Source: Massilia sp. HP4 (lineage in GTDB: Bacteria > Pseudomonadota > Gammaproteobacteria > Burkholderiales > Burkholderiaceae_D). Taken from it: a stretch of 64,000 nt of DNA. Shown here piece by piece: positions 7,940 through 18,154 of the stretch (positions are counted from its first letter, which is position 1; every line of letters begins with the position of its first letter). The notes below the pieces were generated by a model. It was not told the origin of the DNA, ran no database searches, and saw only the letters and a program-made list of their open reading frames with translations. The stretch spans positions 124,001-188,000 of the forward strand of contig NZ_STGG01000012.1 of the NCBI RefSeq assembly GCF_005222695.1, in the 5' to 3' direction. Both the position numbers and the translations under genes were made by a program.

Positions 7940-9586
7940 CTAGCCGATCGGGTCGGCGCCCGCCGTATTCCCAACCTGGCTGCTGACCGCGGCGTCCGGC
8001 AGGCTGCCTGGCACATTGTCGCGCGCGGCATGGTCGGGCGCCAGTCCCGAAGGAAGGTCCTGGCCCAGCCATTGCGATTGCGGGCTGACCACGAAGCGCC
8101 CCTTGCCGGCCTGCTTGGCCGCGTACATGGCCTTGTCGGCATCGGCCAGCAAGGCCTCTTGTCCGCGCGCGGCGCCCATCTGGCCGCGCGCGCTGGCGAT
8201 GCCGATGCTGGCCGAGATCGTCACCGCATGGCCGTCGGCCTCGGTGATCGATTCGATTTCCTCGAGCGCCAGGCGCGCCACGCGCAACGCGCCGCTTTCC
8301 GAGGCCACGTCTTCGAGCAGGATCACGAATTCGTCGCCGCCCAGGCGCGCCAGCGCATCCTCGGCGCGCAGCTTGGCCCCTACCCGGCGCGCCACCATCT
8401 GCAGCACCAGGTCGCCGGCGGCATGGCCCCAGGTATCGTTGACCGCCTTGAAGCCGTCGAGGTCGATGAACATCAGCACCACCACGCTGTCTCGGCGGTC
8501 GGCGCGTGCCAGCGCCCGTTCCAGCAGGCGGGTCAGCTGGCGGTAGTTGATCAGGCCGGTCAGGCTGTCGTGCTGGGCCAGGCGCTCGAGCTGGCGCGAC
8601 TGCGCTTCGAGCTCGGCGGTGCGCTCGGCCACGCGCTGCTCGAGCGTCTCGTTGGCGGCCTGCAGGCGGCGATTGACGACGCCGATGACGCGGTAGCTGC
8701 TGCGCAGGCGCGCGCCGGCATAGGCCAGCAGCACCATCAGCACGGCGCAATAGGCGAACAGGTAGCCGCGAAAGCGCTGGCGCTCGAGCAGCACGGCGTC
8801 GAAGGAGCGTTCGAACTCGCGCTCCAGGCGGTCGAGCGCGACGTCGCTGCCGGCGGCGGCGATCTGGGCCTCGAGCAGGTTTTCCAGCGGCCGTTTTTCC
8901 AGGATCACGCGACAACTGGCGATCACGGCATCCATCTTGTCGATCGTGGCCGGCGAGAACGCGATCTGCTGGGCCGCGACGTCGCCCAGGATTTCATCGA
9001 TGCGGGCCGCCAGCGCCGGGCTCGGCGCGATGTTGTAGCGCAGGGTCTCGGTCAGCAGCGAATTGAGGGTGGTGTCGAGCCGCACCACGATGCGCCCCGG
9101 CGCCAGCGCGCCTTCGATGCCGGAAATCTCGGTCTTGAGGTCGGCCACGGCCGGCGGCATGTGCAGCAATGCCGCCCGCAGCGGCGGATTGTGCCGGGCG
9201 AACTGGGCCACCAGCTGCTCCTTGCCCTGCAGCGCCTCTTGCAGCTGGGAAAAGGCGGCCTGGGCGGCGCTGTCGCCGGTGAGCGGCAAGGTATCGCCCA
9301 GGCGCGCCATCAGGTCGTGCATGCGCGGCAGTTGCGAAGAGAGGTCGAGCGGGGTCGACGCGCGGCCGGTATGGGCGCGCAGGATGTTGGCGTCCCATTC
9401 GGCGTCGAGCTTTTCCAGCTCTCGCATGTTCAGCATGACGCTGTTGCGGATCTCCGGATCGACCGATTCGGTCCGCACATAAAGGAACACCAGCGTTGCG
9501 CTCATGAACAGGATCGCCACGCTGGCCAGCAGCATACGGCGGCGTCGGCTCCAACTCGCAACACGCCGTGCCAGCAAGGTGAACAT
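7940..9586 (-). CDS. Membrane-bound diguanylate cyclase (GGDEF) with periplasmic helical sensor
   Basis: The 548-residue protein should make the second messenger cyclic di-GMP from two GTP. A first membrane helix (about residues 19-37) is followed by a mostly helical periplasmic region of about 230 residues, possibly a DAHL-type ligand-binding domain. A second membrane helix lies at about 270-290. A short coiled coil (NETLEQRVAERTAELEA) leads into the GGDEF domain, whose signature is intact (ARLGGDEFVIL, near residue 414). The RAED sequence five residues before GGDEF is an inhibitory I-site of the RxxD type, so product feedback is likely. No EAL domain is present. GGAG lies 7 bases before the ATG at 9586. 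Confidence 0.9.
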   Translation of the reverse strand: MFTLLARRVASWSRRRRMLLASVAILFMSATLVFLYVRTESVDPEIRNSVMLNMRELEKLDAEWDANILRAHTGRASTPLDLSSQLPRMHDLMARLGDTLPLTGDSAAQAAFSQLQEALQGKEQLVAQFARHNPPLRAALLHMPPAVADLKTEISGIEGALAPGRIVVRLDTTLNSLLTETLRYNIAPSPALAARIDEILGDVAAQQIAFSPATIDKMDAVIASCRVILEKRPLENLLEAQIAAAGSDVALDRLEREFERSFDAVLLERQRFRGYLFAYCAVLMVLLAYAGARLRSSYRVIGVVNRRLQAANETLEQRVAERTAELEAQSRQLERLAQHDSLTGLINYRQLTRLLERALARADRRDSVVVLMFIDLDGFKAVNDTWGHAAGDLVLQMVARRVGAKLRAEDALARLGGDEFVILLEDVASESGALRVARLALEEIESITEADGHAVTISASIGIASARGQMGAARGQEALLADADKAMYAAKQAGKGRFVVSPQSQWLGQDLPSGLAPDHAARDNVPGSLPDAAVSSQVGNTAGADPIG

Positions 9587-9702
9587 CGTTTTCTCCAGCG
9601 CAACAATTTACTTTACTGAAGGATACCAAAACGACAGGCCACACTCTACCCACCGTGTAACTACATGTAACAGAATGCGTGGGTGTATGCCGATTAGTTG
9701 GT

Positions 9703-10803
9703 TTAGTGCAACATCGCTGCCACGGCCTCGACGCGCGCGGCATGGACCGCACCGGGAATGCGGTCCTTGTGCCCGGCGTGGCGCGCCGCGACCTCGCCCG
9801 CGTTGACGGCGCGCGTCGCGCCCAGGGCAGCGAGCAGGCGCGCTGCGTGCGAATCGGCATCGCCGCTTTCGGTGCAGGCGGCCGCCAGCAGCATCTGGGC
9901 GAAACGCTCGGGCTTGCGGAAAGCGTCGCAACGCTCGCACAACGTGACGATTTCCTCGGCGGTGAGCAGCGGCGCGCGGCCGACGGTGTGTATCTCGCGC
10001 GCCGTCATCACGGCCAGGTCGCGGCATTCGTTGGGTACCTTGAGGCGTTTACATACGGCCTGGATGGTGTCGACACCCTGCATGGCGCGCGCCAGGACGG
10101 CGAAGCGCACCTCGAGCGGATGATCTTGTGCGGCGGCCCGGTCGATCGTCGCCAGCATCGACGCGCTCCATGCCGCATCGAGCTCGGGCAGGATGCGCGC
10201 CAGCGCGCCGCAGTCGCGCAGCACGTCGAGCATGCGCGACGGCCGGCGCTCCATCAGCCCGCGCGCCAGCTCTTGCCAGACGCGTTCGGCCACCAGCGCG
10301 TCGACCTCGCCGTCATCGACCATGCGCCGCATCAGGGCGTTGGTGTCGCTTGCCACCGTAAAGTCGGGCAGGCGCGCGGCGAAGCGGGCGATGCGCAGGA
10401 TGCGCACCGGGTCTTCGGCGAAGGCGTCGGACACGTGGCGGAACAGGCGTGCCTGCAGGTCTTGCCGGCCGTTGTGGGGGTCGACGATGCTGCCGTCCTC
10501 GGCCCGCGCCATCGCATTGATGGTCAGGTCGCGCCGCACCAGGTCTTGTTCCAGCGTGACGTCGGGCGCGGCGTGGAACACGAAGCCGTGGTAGCCGGGC
10601 GCGGTCTTGCGCTCGGTGCGCGCCAGCGCGTATTCCTCTTGCGTGCGCGGATGCAAGAATACCGGGAAATCCTTGCCGACGGCGCGAAAGCCCGCCGCCA
10701 GCATCTGTTCGGGGGTGGCGCCAACCACCACGTGGTCGTGGTCTTTCACGGGCAGGCCCAGCAGGGCGTCGCGCACGGCGCCACCAACGACGTAGCTGCG
10801 CAT
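9703..10803 (-). CDS. cca: CCA-adding tRNA nucleotidyltransferase, HD signature absent
   Basis: The 366-residue enzyme adds or repairs the 3' CCA end of tRNAs. The class II nucleotidyltransferase head is intact: YVVGGAVRDALLGL, the metal-binding DHD in VKDHDHVVVG, the RRDLTINAMA motif and EDPVRILRIARFAAR. Compared with the E. coli enzyme as I recall it (about 412 residues), the region that should hold the HD phosphohydrolase signature is missing. After LPELDAAW the text goes to VRFAVLARAMQ and then directly to CKRLKVPNECRDLA, without the catalytic His-Asp and HHGHG segments. The C-terminal helices are present. It overlaps the upstream gst gene; an in-frame ATG at 10809 is an alternative start. 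Confidence 0.9.
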   Translation of the reverse strand: MRSYVVGGAVRDALLGLPVKDHDHVVVGATPEQMLAAGFRAVGKDFPVFLHPRTQEEYALARTERKTAPGYHGFVFHAAPDVTLEQDLVRRDLTINAMARAEDGSIVDPHNGRQDLQARLFRHVSDAFAEDPVRILRIARFAARLPDFTVASDTNALMRRMVDDGEVDALVAERVWQELARGLMERRPSRMLDVLRDCGALARILPELDAAWSASMLATIDRAAAQDHPLEVRFAVLARAMQGVDTIQAVCKRLKVPNECRDLAVMTAREIHTVGRAPLLTAEEIVTLCERCDAFRKPERFAQMLLAAACTESGDADSHAARLLAALGATRAVNAGEVAARHAGHKDRIPGAVHAARVEAVAAMLH

Positions 10804-10805
10804 CG

Positions 10806-11525
10806 TCATTCGCCAGGCAGGTCGGCGTCGTGCAGCGGGGTCGGATCGGTCTCTTCCATGGCTTCTCTCACCCAGCGCGCTACCGCCGGGTGCGCCAGCA
10901 CGCGGTCGCAATAGGCTTGCAGGGCCGGGGCCAGCGTCACGCCATAGGTCTGGAAGCGGCACACCACCGGCGCATAGAAGGCATCGGCGATCGAGAAGTC
11001 GCCGAACAGGTACTGGTGGTGGCCGAAGCGCGACAGGCAATCCTCGAAGATCTCGCAGATGCGGCCGATGTCGGCCTGGGTGCCGGGCGTGCGGCCGCGG
11101 CCCGGCAGGCGCGCCTGGACGTTCATCGACATGCTGTTGCGCAAATCGGCGAAGCCGGAATGCATCTCGGCCACGATGGAACGCGCCAGCGCGCGCGCGG
11201 CCACGTCTTGCGGCCACATATGCTTGTCAGGAAATTGCTCAGCCAAGTATTCGGTGATGGCCAGGCTGTCCCAGACCGTCATGTCGCCCGACATCAGCAC
11301 CGGCACCCGGCCCGCGTGCGAGTAGCGCGCGATCTGGTTGGCGGTATCGGGCTGGTCGAGCAGAACCTTGATTTCGGTGAAAGGAATGCCGAAGGCGACC
11401 GCCGCAACCCAGGGCCGCATCGACCACGAGGAGACGTTCTTGTTGCCGATGATCAGGGTTAAACCGGGGTGTCGGGTCGTGTCGAGGGTGCGGGCAAGAA
11501 TGGGGTCGCGTTCGATGGTCTGCAT
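10806..11525 (-). CDS. Glutathione S-transferase family protein
   Basis: The 239-residue protein has an N-terminal thioredoxin-like domain (LTLIIGNKNVSSWSMRPW, with the serines of the glutathione-binding site) and the cis-proline/ligand segment (GRVPVLMSGDMTVWDSLAITEYL). An all-helical C-terminal domain (FGDFSIADAFYAPVV, the conserved N-capping region) follows. It is likely cytoplasmic and conjugates or reduces small electrophiles with glutathione; the substrate is unknown. Its stop codon overlaps the alternative start of cca, so translation may be coupled. It is preceded by the NDUFA9-like gene, 16 bases away. Confidence 0.85.
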   Translation of the reverse strand: MQTIERDPILARTLDTTRHPGLTLIIGNKNVSSWSMRPWVAAVAFGIPFTEIKVLLDQPDTANQIARYSHAGRVPVLMSGDMTVWDSLAITEYLAEQFPDKHMWPQDVAARALARSIVAEMHSGFADLRNSMSMNVQARLPGRGRTPGTQADIGRICEIFEDCLSRFGHHQYLFGDFSIADAFYAPVVCRFQTYGVTLAPALQAYCDRVLAHPAVARWVREAMEETDPTPLHDADLPGE

Positions 11526-11541
11526 GGTTGTCGTTGGTCTT

Positions 11542-12510
11542 TCAGCGTCCGGCGTGGGTACGATGGGTATCGAGACGATCGTGCCGGTTGAGGTAGTGCG
11601 GCGCGACCGACTCGATCGCCGTGAGCTTGATCCCGAGCGCCTCGGCTGTCAAGGCATGGGTGTCGGCGGCCACCACATTATCGACCAGCATCGAGTCGAG
11701 ATTGTCGCGGCTGACGACGGGGTCGCCCGGCAGCAGCTCGAACAGCCGCGCCTGCAGGCGGGCCGCCCAGCCGGGCAAGCCGATCACCTGGCGCTCGCGG
11801 CCGGCGAAGCGGCCGGCCAGGCGCACCAGCTCGCCCAGGGTATGGATGGCCGGGCCACCCAGCTCGATCGTGGCGTCGCGGGTGTCGGGCCGCGCCAGGG
11901 CAATGGAGAAGGCGGCGGCGACGTCGCCCACGTACACCGGCTGGAAACGCGCGCGGCTGGCCGCCAGCGGCACCAGCGGCAGGTGGCGCTGCAGGCGCGC
12001 GAACATGGTTAAAAAATGGTCGCCGGGGCCGAACACCACCGAGGGCCGGAACACGGTGGCCGCCACCTGCGGCTGGCTGCGCGCGGCGAGTTCGCCATCG
12101 GCCTTGGAGCGCCCGTACATCGAAGGGCTGGAAGCGCTGGCGCCGAGCGCGCTCATGTGCAGGTAGCGCGGCACGCCCACATCTGCGCAGGCAGCAGCGA
12201 TGCGGCGCGGCAGTTCGACGTGCAGGTGGCGGAAACCTTCGCCATAGGGCCGGCCATGGCCGCCATGCAGCACGCCGACCAGGTTGATCGCGGCGTCGCG
12301 CCCGGCCAGCAGCTTGCGCAGCACGGCGTCGTCATGGATATTGGCCACCTCGAGGTCGACACCCGGCAGCATGGTCAGTTGCTTGGCGCTTTCGTAGTGG
12401 CGCGCCAGGACCAGCACGCCCACCCCATCGTCGGACAGGCGCGCGGCCAGGTGCTGGCCGATGAAGCCGGTGCCGCCGATCAGGACCACCTTGAGCGGCC
12501 GCGCGACCAT
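11542..12510 (-). CDS. NAD(P)-binding Rossmann protein, complex I NDUFA9-like family
   Basis: The 322-residue protein opens with the dinucleotide-binding loop GGTGFIGQHLA (residues 12-22) of the short-chain/extended SDR fold. It contains YGRSK, matching the YxxxK catalytic pair, near residue 130. Its composition (NLVGVLHGG, FRPSVVFGPGDHF) matches the atypical SDR group related to the eukaryotic complex I accessory subunit NDUFA9. Bacterial members are common but their substrate is not established. It starts 2 bases after the stop of the lytic transglycosylase gene and is probably co-transcribed with it, gst and cca. Confidence 0.82.
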   Translation of the reverse strand: MVARPLKVVLIGGTGFIGQHLAARLSDDGVGVLVLARHYESAKQLTMLPGVDLEVANIHDDAVLRKLLAGRDAAINLVGVLHGGHGRPYGEGFRHLHVELPRRIAAACADVGVPRYLHMSALGASASSPSMYGRSKADGELAARSQPQVAATVFRPSVVFGPGDHFLTMFARLQRHLPLVPLAASRARFQPVYVGDVAAAFSIALARPDTRDATIELGGPAIHTLGELVRLAGRFAGRERQVIGLPGWAARLQARLFELLPGDPVVSRDNLDSMLVDNVVAADTHALTAEALGIKLTAIESVAPHYLNRHDRLDTHRTHAGR

Positions 12511-12512
12511 GG

Positions 12513-14582
12513 CTAGTCCAGTACCGACGTGCTGCCCGGGCGCGGGCTGATCGTGCCCAGGCGCGCCTTGAGTGATTGCGGCTTGCCCTCGAAGATCGAG
12601 GCGTAGTTGGTGGCATTGGCCATGACGTTGCGCACATAGCCGCGCGTCTCGGTGAAAGGGATGGATTCGACGAAGATCGCGCCCTCCATCGGCGCATCGA
12701 GCCGGCCGCGCCAGGTGCGCGAGCGGCCCGGGCCGGCATTGTAGGCGGCCGTGGCCAGCACTTGCGAGCCTTCGAAATTCGCGAGCACCATATTCATGTA
12801 GTTGGCGCCGAGCGTGATATTCGTATGCAGGTCGTTGAGCATGGTGTGCACGAAATTATCCAGGCCAATCTTGGCCGCCACCCACTTGCCGGTGGCGGGC
12901 ATCACCTGCATCAGGCCCGACGCGCCGACGCCGGAACGGGCGTCGCGGATGAAGCGCGATTCTTGCCGGATGAGGCCATACACCCAGGCCTTGTCGAGAC
13001 TCAGGCCATGGGCGGTGGGCTTGAGGACCTCGAGGTGCGGCGCCGGGAAGCGCTGGTCGTAGCTGAGCTCGGTGCGCGTGCGCAGCGAGGTTTCGATCAT
13101 GCGATCGAGCATCTCGTTGCGGCGCGCCAGCTCGGCGGCGGCCAGCAGCTGACGTTCAGACAGCCCGCGCAAGCCCCAGTTCCATTCGCGGTTACCTTCC
13201 GCGCGCAGGCTCAAACGGTAGAACTTCAGGGCCCGCTGCAGGCTGGCATTATTGGTCGCCTGGGACAGTTCGGCGGCCGTGATCGGCGCTACCGGCGGCG
13301 GCGCCACCACCTGGTTGCCCAGCTCTTCATAAGCCAGCTGGGTATAGAACGTGGTCTGGGCGGCGATGCCCTGCCACAGCGCGCGCGCCTCGTCGCTGCG
13401 GCCTTCGGCCTGCAGGGCGCGGCCCAGCCAGTAGATCCAGGTGGAATCGGCGCGCAGGTTGGACGGCATCGCCTCGATGGTGGCGCGCACTTCCTTCCAG
13501 TCGCCGCGGCGCAGCGCCATGCGGGTCTTCCACTGCATCTGGAATTCGGTCAGCGTTGCACCCCTGGCGCGGTCCCAGTAGCCGTGCGCCTCGGGCGCCA
13601 GCGCGATCGAGGCGGCCAGCGCCACATTGGCCCAGCCGATGGCGCGCTCTTCGCCCGTCAGTTGCGGACCGTTCTTTTCCAGGCTGGCGACGGCGATCTT
13701 GAGCGTGGTGCGCGCCATGCGGCCGACCGCCACCAGGTATAGTTCGCGCTCGGCGCGGCTCTTGCCGATGCCGCGCGCCAGCGCCATCGCGGGCATGTCG
13801 ACCGCCTGGGCGGCGCGGGTTTCCGGCAGGCCCAGCAGCACGCCGACGCGCCGCGCGGGGCCGGTGGTATTGTCCAGGCCGGCAATGCGCAGCTGCCACA
13901 GCAGGTCGGCCTGGGTGAACTGGCCGTTGCCGGCCAGTTGCGCGATCAGGCCGCCGCAGGCATCGCCATAGCTGGCCGGGGATTTGAGCAATGCGCGCGC
14001 CTCGTCGGCCACCCGCTCGCCGCGTTCGGCGCGTGCCAGCAAGGCATAGCAACGGATCTGCACGCTGCCAGACTGGGCCAGCGTACCGGCTTCGCGCTCG
14101 AAGGTATTCCATTCGCGCCGCTTGCCCAGCTCCAGCAGCCATTCGGCGCGCAATTGTTCGGCCACGGCCGTGCCTTCGTGACGGCGCAGCACTTGCAGCA
14201 CCTCATCCTGGATGGCATCGCGCAGGCGCGGTTTCAGACGATAATAGTCGACGTAGGATGCCAGCGAGTAATTCGACGACAGGCGCGAGGCGATCGCATT
14301 GGTGCGCGCATCATCGTTCTGGCGCGCCGCTGCCCGCAATAGCAGGAAATTGTCGTCATCGGCGCGGCTGTCGGCCACCAGGGTCGGCCCGCCGGCGGCC
14401 GGCACGCCCACCGTGCCGGCGCCGGGAACGGACGGCGCACCGGCAGGTATCGGCGGCAGCGCGATCTCGGGCGCGGGTGCATCGGGGTCTTCCTGGGCCA
14501 TGACGCCTGCAGGCAATGCGCAGGACAGAACAAGGGCAATAGCGGCCGGCAACAGGCCGGCTGACAATTTCGATTGATACAT
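12513..14582 (-). CDS. Soluble lytic murein transglycosylase
   Basis: The 689-residue exported protein cleaves the glycan strands of peptidoglycan, leaving 1,6-anhydro ends. A signal peptide (cleavage after GVMA) is followed by a Pro/Ala-rich linker. A long alpha-superhelical region of TPR-like repeats (residues about 80-500) comes next, then the SLT lysozyme-like domain. The catalytic glutamate is in QESRF near residue 542, followed by GVGASGLMQVMPATGKW and later NITLGANYMNMVL and ATAAYNAGPGR. The ATG at 14582 is used; an in-frame TTG two codons upstream is rejected. It is divergent from the cyclo-ligase gene with only 32 bases between the two starts. Confidence 0.92.
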   Translation of the reverse strand: MYQSKLSAGLLPAAIALVLSCALPAGVMAQEDPDAPAPEIALPPIPAGAPSVPGAGTVGVPAAGGPTLVADSRADDDNFLLLRAAARQNDDARTNAIASRLSSNYSLASYVDYYRLKPRLRDAIQDEVLQVLRRHEGTAVAEQLRAEWLLELGKRREWNTFEREAGTLAQSGSVQIRCYALLARAERGERVADEARALLKSPASYGDACGGLIAQLAGNGQFTQADLLWQLRIAGLDNTTGPARRVGVLLGLPETRAAQAVDMPAMALARGIGKSRAERELYLVAVGRMARTTLKIAVASLEKNGPQLTGEERAIGWANVALAASIALAPEAHGYWDRARGATLTEFQMQWKTRMALRRGDWKEVRATIEAMPSNLRADSTWIYWLGRALQAEGRSDEARALWQGIAAQTTFYTQLAYEELGNQVVAPPPVAPITAAELSQATNNASLQRALKFYRLSLRAEGNREWNWGLRGLSERQLLAAAELARRNEMLDRMIETSLRTRTELSYDQRFPAPHLEVLKPTAHGLSLDKAWVYGLIRQESRFIRDARSGVGASGLMQVMPATGKWVAAKIGLDNFVHTMLNDLHTNITLGANYMNMVLANFEGSQVLATAAYNAGPGRSRTWRGRLDAPMEGAIFVESIPFTETRGYVRNVMANATNYASIFEGKPQSLKARLGTISPRPGSTSVLD

Positions 14583-14614
14583 CCACAACTCTCACATTAC
14601 GCTGCATTGAAACC

Positions 14615-15223
14615 ATGACCGGCGAACCAAGAATACCACGCGCCTCCGGGCCTCTACCAGACACGGCAGTCAGCAATGTTGCCCAGCAACAGGATAAAGC
14701 CTTGCTGCGCAACACCCTCAAGGCCTTGCGGCGGGCGATCGATCCGGCCACCAGGCATGCCTGGGACGACCGCATCGGCGCGCGCGTGATTGCCTGGTGG
14801 CAGGCGCATCCCCAGACAACGCTGGGCGTGTACTGGCCGCTGGCGGGCGAACCGGACTTGCGTCCAGCCTACGCGGAAATGGCCGCGGCAGGCGTACGGC
14901 TGGCATTGCCGGTGGTGGTCGAGCGCGATGCGCCGTTGGGATTTGCCGAATGGATTCCGGGTGAGCCGACGGAGACGGACCGGCTGGGGGTGGCGGTGCC
15001 GAGCGCGTTGCGGATGATCGAACGGCCGCCGGCCTTGCTGGTGCCTTGCCTGGGGTTCAATGCGCAAGGGTATAGGGTGGGGTATGGGGGTGGGTTTTAT
15101 GACCGGACCCTGGCGCCGGCGCCGCGGCCGGCGACGGTGGGGATTGCGTATGCGTGCCAGTTGGTCGCGTTCGATGGGGATGTGCACGATGTGCCGTTGG
15201 ATAGCGTCATCACCGAGGAGTAG
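14615..15223 (+). CDS. 5-formyltetrahydrofolate cyclo-ligase
   Basis: The 202-residue enzyme converts 5-formyl-THF to 5,10-methenyl-THF with ATP, recycling a storage folate. The diagnostic ATP/folate segment YRVGYGGGFYDR is present near residue 150, and the early basic LRNTLKALRRAI and LGVYWPLAGEPDLRP segments match the family. The first 25 or so residues are longer than usual, so the true start may be further inside; I keep the ATG at 14615 for lack of a better one. It is convergent with metF, and a long palindrome lies between them. The two share one-carbon metabolism. Confidence 0.88.
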   Translation: MTGEPRIPRASGPLPDTAVSNVAQQQDKALLRNTLKALRRAIDPATRHAWDDRIGARVIAWWQAHPQTTLGVYWPLAGEPDLRPAYAEMAAAGVRLALPVVVERDAPLGFAEWIPGEPTETDRLGVAVPSALRMIERPPALLVPCLGFNAQGYRVGYGGGFYDRTLAPAPRPATVGIAYACQLVAFDGDVHDVPLDSVITEE

Positions 15224-15247
15224 CGCGCCACGATGCGAACGTAAGCT

Positions 15248-15310
15248 GAACGCGTCGGCGGCAAAGCTGCCAACCCTATGTAGGGTTGGCAGCTTGCTGC
15301 CGACGCGTTC
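15248..15310. repeat. 63-base palindromic repeat between convergent genes
   Basis: The two halves (15248-15278 and 15281-15310) are near-perfect reverse complements: GAACGCGTCGGC...CCAACCCTA, then TAGGGTTGGC...CCGACGCGTTC. It lies between the cyclo-ligase stop and the metF stop, where it could end transcription from both sides. Related sequences occur at 18191-18346, 22353-22389 and 48772-48786, so it belongs to a dispersed REP-like family. Confidence 0.8.
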
Positions 15311-15334
15311 AAGCGACCGATGAACAGCCCGGCA

Positions 15335-16165
15335 TTACCCCCGCAACCGTTGCCAGATCGCCGTCGTCGGCGCCGCCTGGTTCATGCTGTAGAAATGCAG
15401 CCCCGGCGCGCCACCGGCCAGCAGGCGTTCGCACAGGCCGGTCACGACGTCCAGCCCGAAGGCCTTGATCGAGGCGCTGTCGTCGCCGAAGCTGGCCAGC
15501 TTGAGGCGCACCCAGCGCGGGATCTCGGCGCCGCACATATCGGAGAAACGCATCAGCTGCATATAGTTCGTGATCGGCATGATGCCGGCCACGACCGGCA
15601 CATCGACACCCAGCTTGCGCACATTGTCGACGAACTGGAAATAGGCGTCGGCATTGTAGAAATACTGGGTGATGGCGGCATTCGCCCCGGCCTGGACCTT
15701 GCGCGCGAAAGCCTGCAAATCGTCTTGCGGCGAACGCGCCTGCGGGTGCATCTCGGGATAGGCCGCGACCTCGATGTGGAACCAGTCGCCGGTTTCCTGG
15801 CGAATGAATTCGACCAGTTCGCTGGCATAGCGCAGCTCGCCCGCGCCGCCGTAACCGCTCGGCAAATCGCCGCGCAGGGCCACCACGCGCTTGATGCCGC
15901 TGTCCTGGTATTGCTTGAGGACGTCGCGGATCGAATCGCGCGTGGCGCCGATGCAGGACAGGTGCGGCGCGGCTTCATGGCCGGCGGCCTGGATCTCGCG
16001 CACCGTCGCCAGCGTGCCCTGCTGGGTGCTGCCGCCGGCGCCGAAGGTCACCGAAAAATACTTCGGGTTCAGCTCGGCCAGCTTCGCGCGCGCGAGGCGC
16101 AGTTTCTCGGCGCCTTCCGGCGTCTTGGGCGGGAAGAACTCGATACTGAAATCAGGAGTTTCCAT
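15335..16165 (-). CDS. metF: 5,10-methylenetetrahydrofolate reductase
   Basis: The 276-residue flavoenzyme reduces 5,10-methylene-THF to 5-methyl-THF, the methyl donor for methionine synthesis. The family hallmarks are FSIEFFPPKT at the N-terminus, YFSVTFGAGG, HLSCIGATRD, VALRGDLPSG, AAYPEMHP and ITQYFYNADAYF. The ATG at 16165 (METPDFS) has CAGGAG-type spacing on neither side, but the longer reading to 16273 overlaps the upstream gene wholly and is rejected. The first 14 bases overlap the end of the small membrane protein gene, so translation is likely coupled. It is the last gene of the ahcY - membrane protein - metF unit. Confidence 0.95.
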   Translation of the reverse strand: METPDFSIEFFPPKTPEGAEKLRLARAKLAELNPKYFSVTFGAGGSTQQGTLATVREIQAAGHEAAPHLSCIGATRDSIRDVLKQYQDSGIKRVVALRGDLPSGYGGAGELRYASELVEFIRQETGDWFHIEVAAYPEMHPQARSPQDDLQAFARKVQAGANAAITQYFYNADAYFQFVDNVRKLGVDVPVVAGIMPITNYMQLMRFSDMCGAEIPRWVRLKLASFGDDSASIKAFGLDVVTGLCERLLAGGAPGLHFYSMNQAAPTTAIWQRLRG

Positions 16166-16508
16166 CTTTGTCGGAAAGAAGCAAGGTAGAAAGCGCCCAC
16201 GAAATAATGCTGTACAGGATGGCTGCCAGGAAGGCCGACCAGAAACCCGCCACCTGGAAGCCGTCGACCACATTCGACACCAGCCAGAACAGCAAGGCGT
16301 TGATGACCAGGATGAACAGGCCCATCGACACCAGGGTGACCGGCAGGGTCAGGATCACCAATACCGGACGGATCAGGGTATTGACCAGTCCGAGCACCAG
16401 CGCCGCGATCAGGGCGGTGCCGATGCTGGAGACGTCGACGGAGTGCATCAGGTAAGGCAGGGCCATCAGGGCCGCGGCATTGATCAGCCAGGTAATCAGC
16501 AGGCGCAT
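16152..16508 (-). CDS. Small inner-membrane protein, phage holin 4 superfamily type (YvlD-like)
   Basis: The 118-residue protein has four hydrophobic helices (about residues 1-25, 28-55, 60-82 and 85-112), matching the four-helix membrane proteins annotated as the phage holin family 4. There is no phage context here. The gene sits between ahcY and metF, an order that recurs in Burkholderiales, and it overlaps metF by 14 bases. Its function is unknown; conserved linkage to the methyl cycle genes is the only clue. Confidence 0.82.
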   Translation of the reverse strand: MRLLITWLINAAALMALPYLMHSVDVSSIGTALIAALVLGLVNTLIRPVLVILTLPVTLVSMGLFILVINALLFWLVSNVVDGFQVAGFWSAFLAAILYSIISWALSTLLLSDKDGNS

Positions 16509-16532
16509 CGGTACAGACTTTCGTGGTACGCG

Positions 16533-16598
16533 GATGCCGCATCGTCAGCAATGCGGCATCCGGTTATTAGATAAGCGAAACGTCCCGAAGGACGTTTC
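16533..16598. other. Two hairpins between ahcY and the membrane protein gene
   Basis: A 9-bp stem with a tetraloop (16577-16585 with 16590-16598) lies just past the ahcY stop. A 10-bp perfect stem (16533-16542 with 16551-16560) follows. Neither has a T-run on the minus strand, so they may limit readthrough or protect the ahcY transcript. Confidence 0.5.
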
Positions 16599-16621
16599 AC
16601 ATGATTACAAGCGGCTACCGA

Positions 16622-18046
<1,425 letters not shown>

Positions 18047-18075
18047 CACGCCCTCCTTTCAATGTTTAGAAAAAA

Positions 18076-18146
18076 GTAACGTGAGCGCAGTTGCTGTGAT
18101 ATCCGAGCCTGGCAAAGAGGGACCTCTCTGTCGCAACGCTCCTCGG
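18076..18146 (-). promoter_or_regulatory. SAH riboswitch in the ahcY leader
   Basis: The minus-strand leader has the SAH riboswitch hallmarks. CCGAG (18146-18142) pairs with CTCGG (18107-18103) as the closing stem. A GAGCGTTGC segment pairs with the downstream GCAAC. The conserved CCAGGCTCGG and the late GCGCTCACG are present, the latter able to pair back to the GAGCG bases as a pseudoknot. It ends 30 bases before the ahcY ATG. Known SAH riboswitches sense S-adenosylhomocysteine and turn on ahcY. Pairings were read by eye. Confidence 0.88.
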
Positions 18147-18154
18147 AACGGGGT

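Noticed and set aside
16152-16508. Phage holin gene as a sign of a prophage
   Set aside because: It lies in the conserved ahcY-metF unit with no other phage genes; the name reflects the family only.
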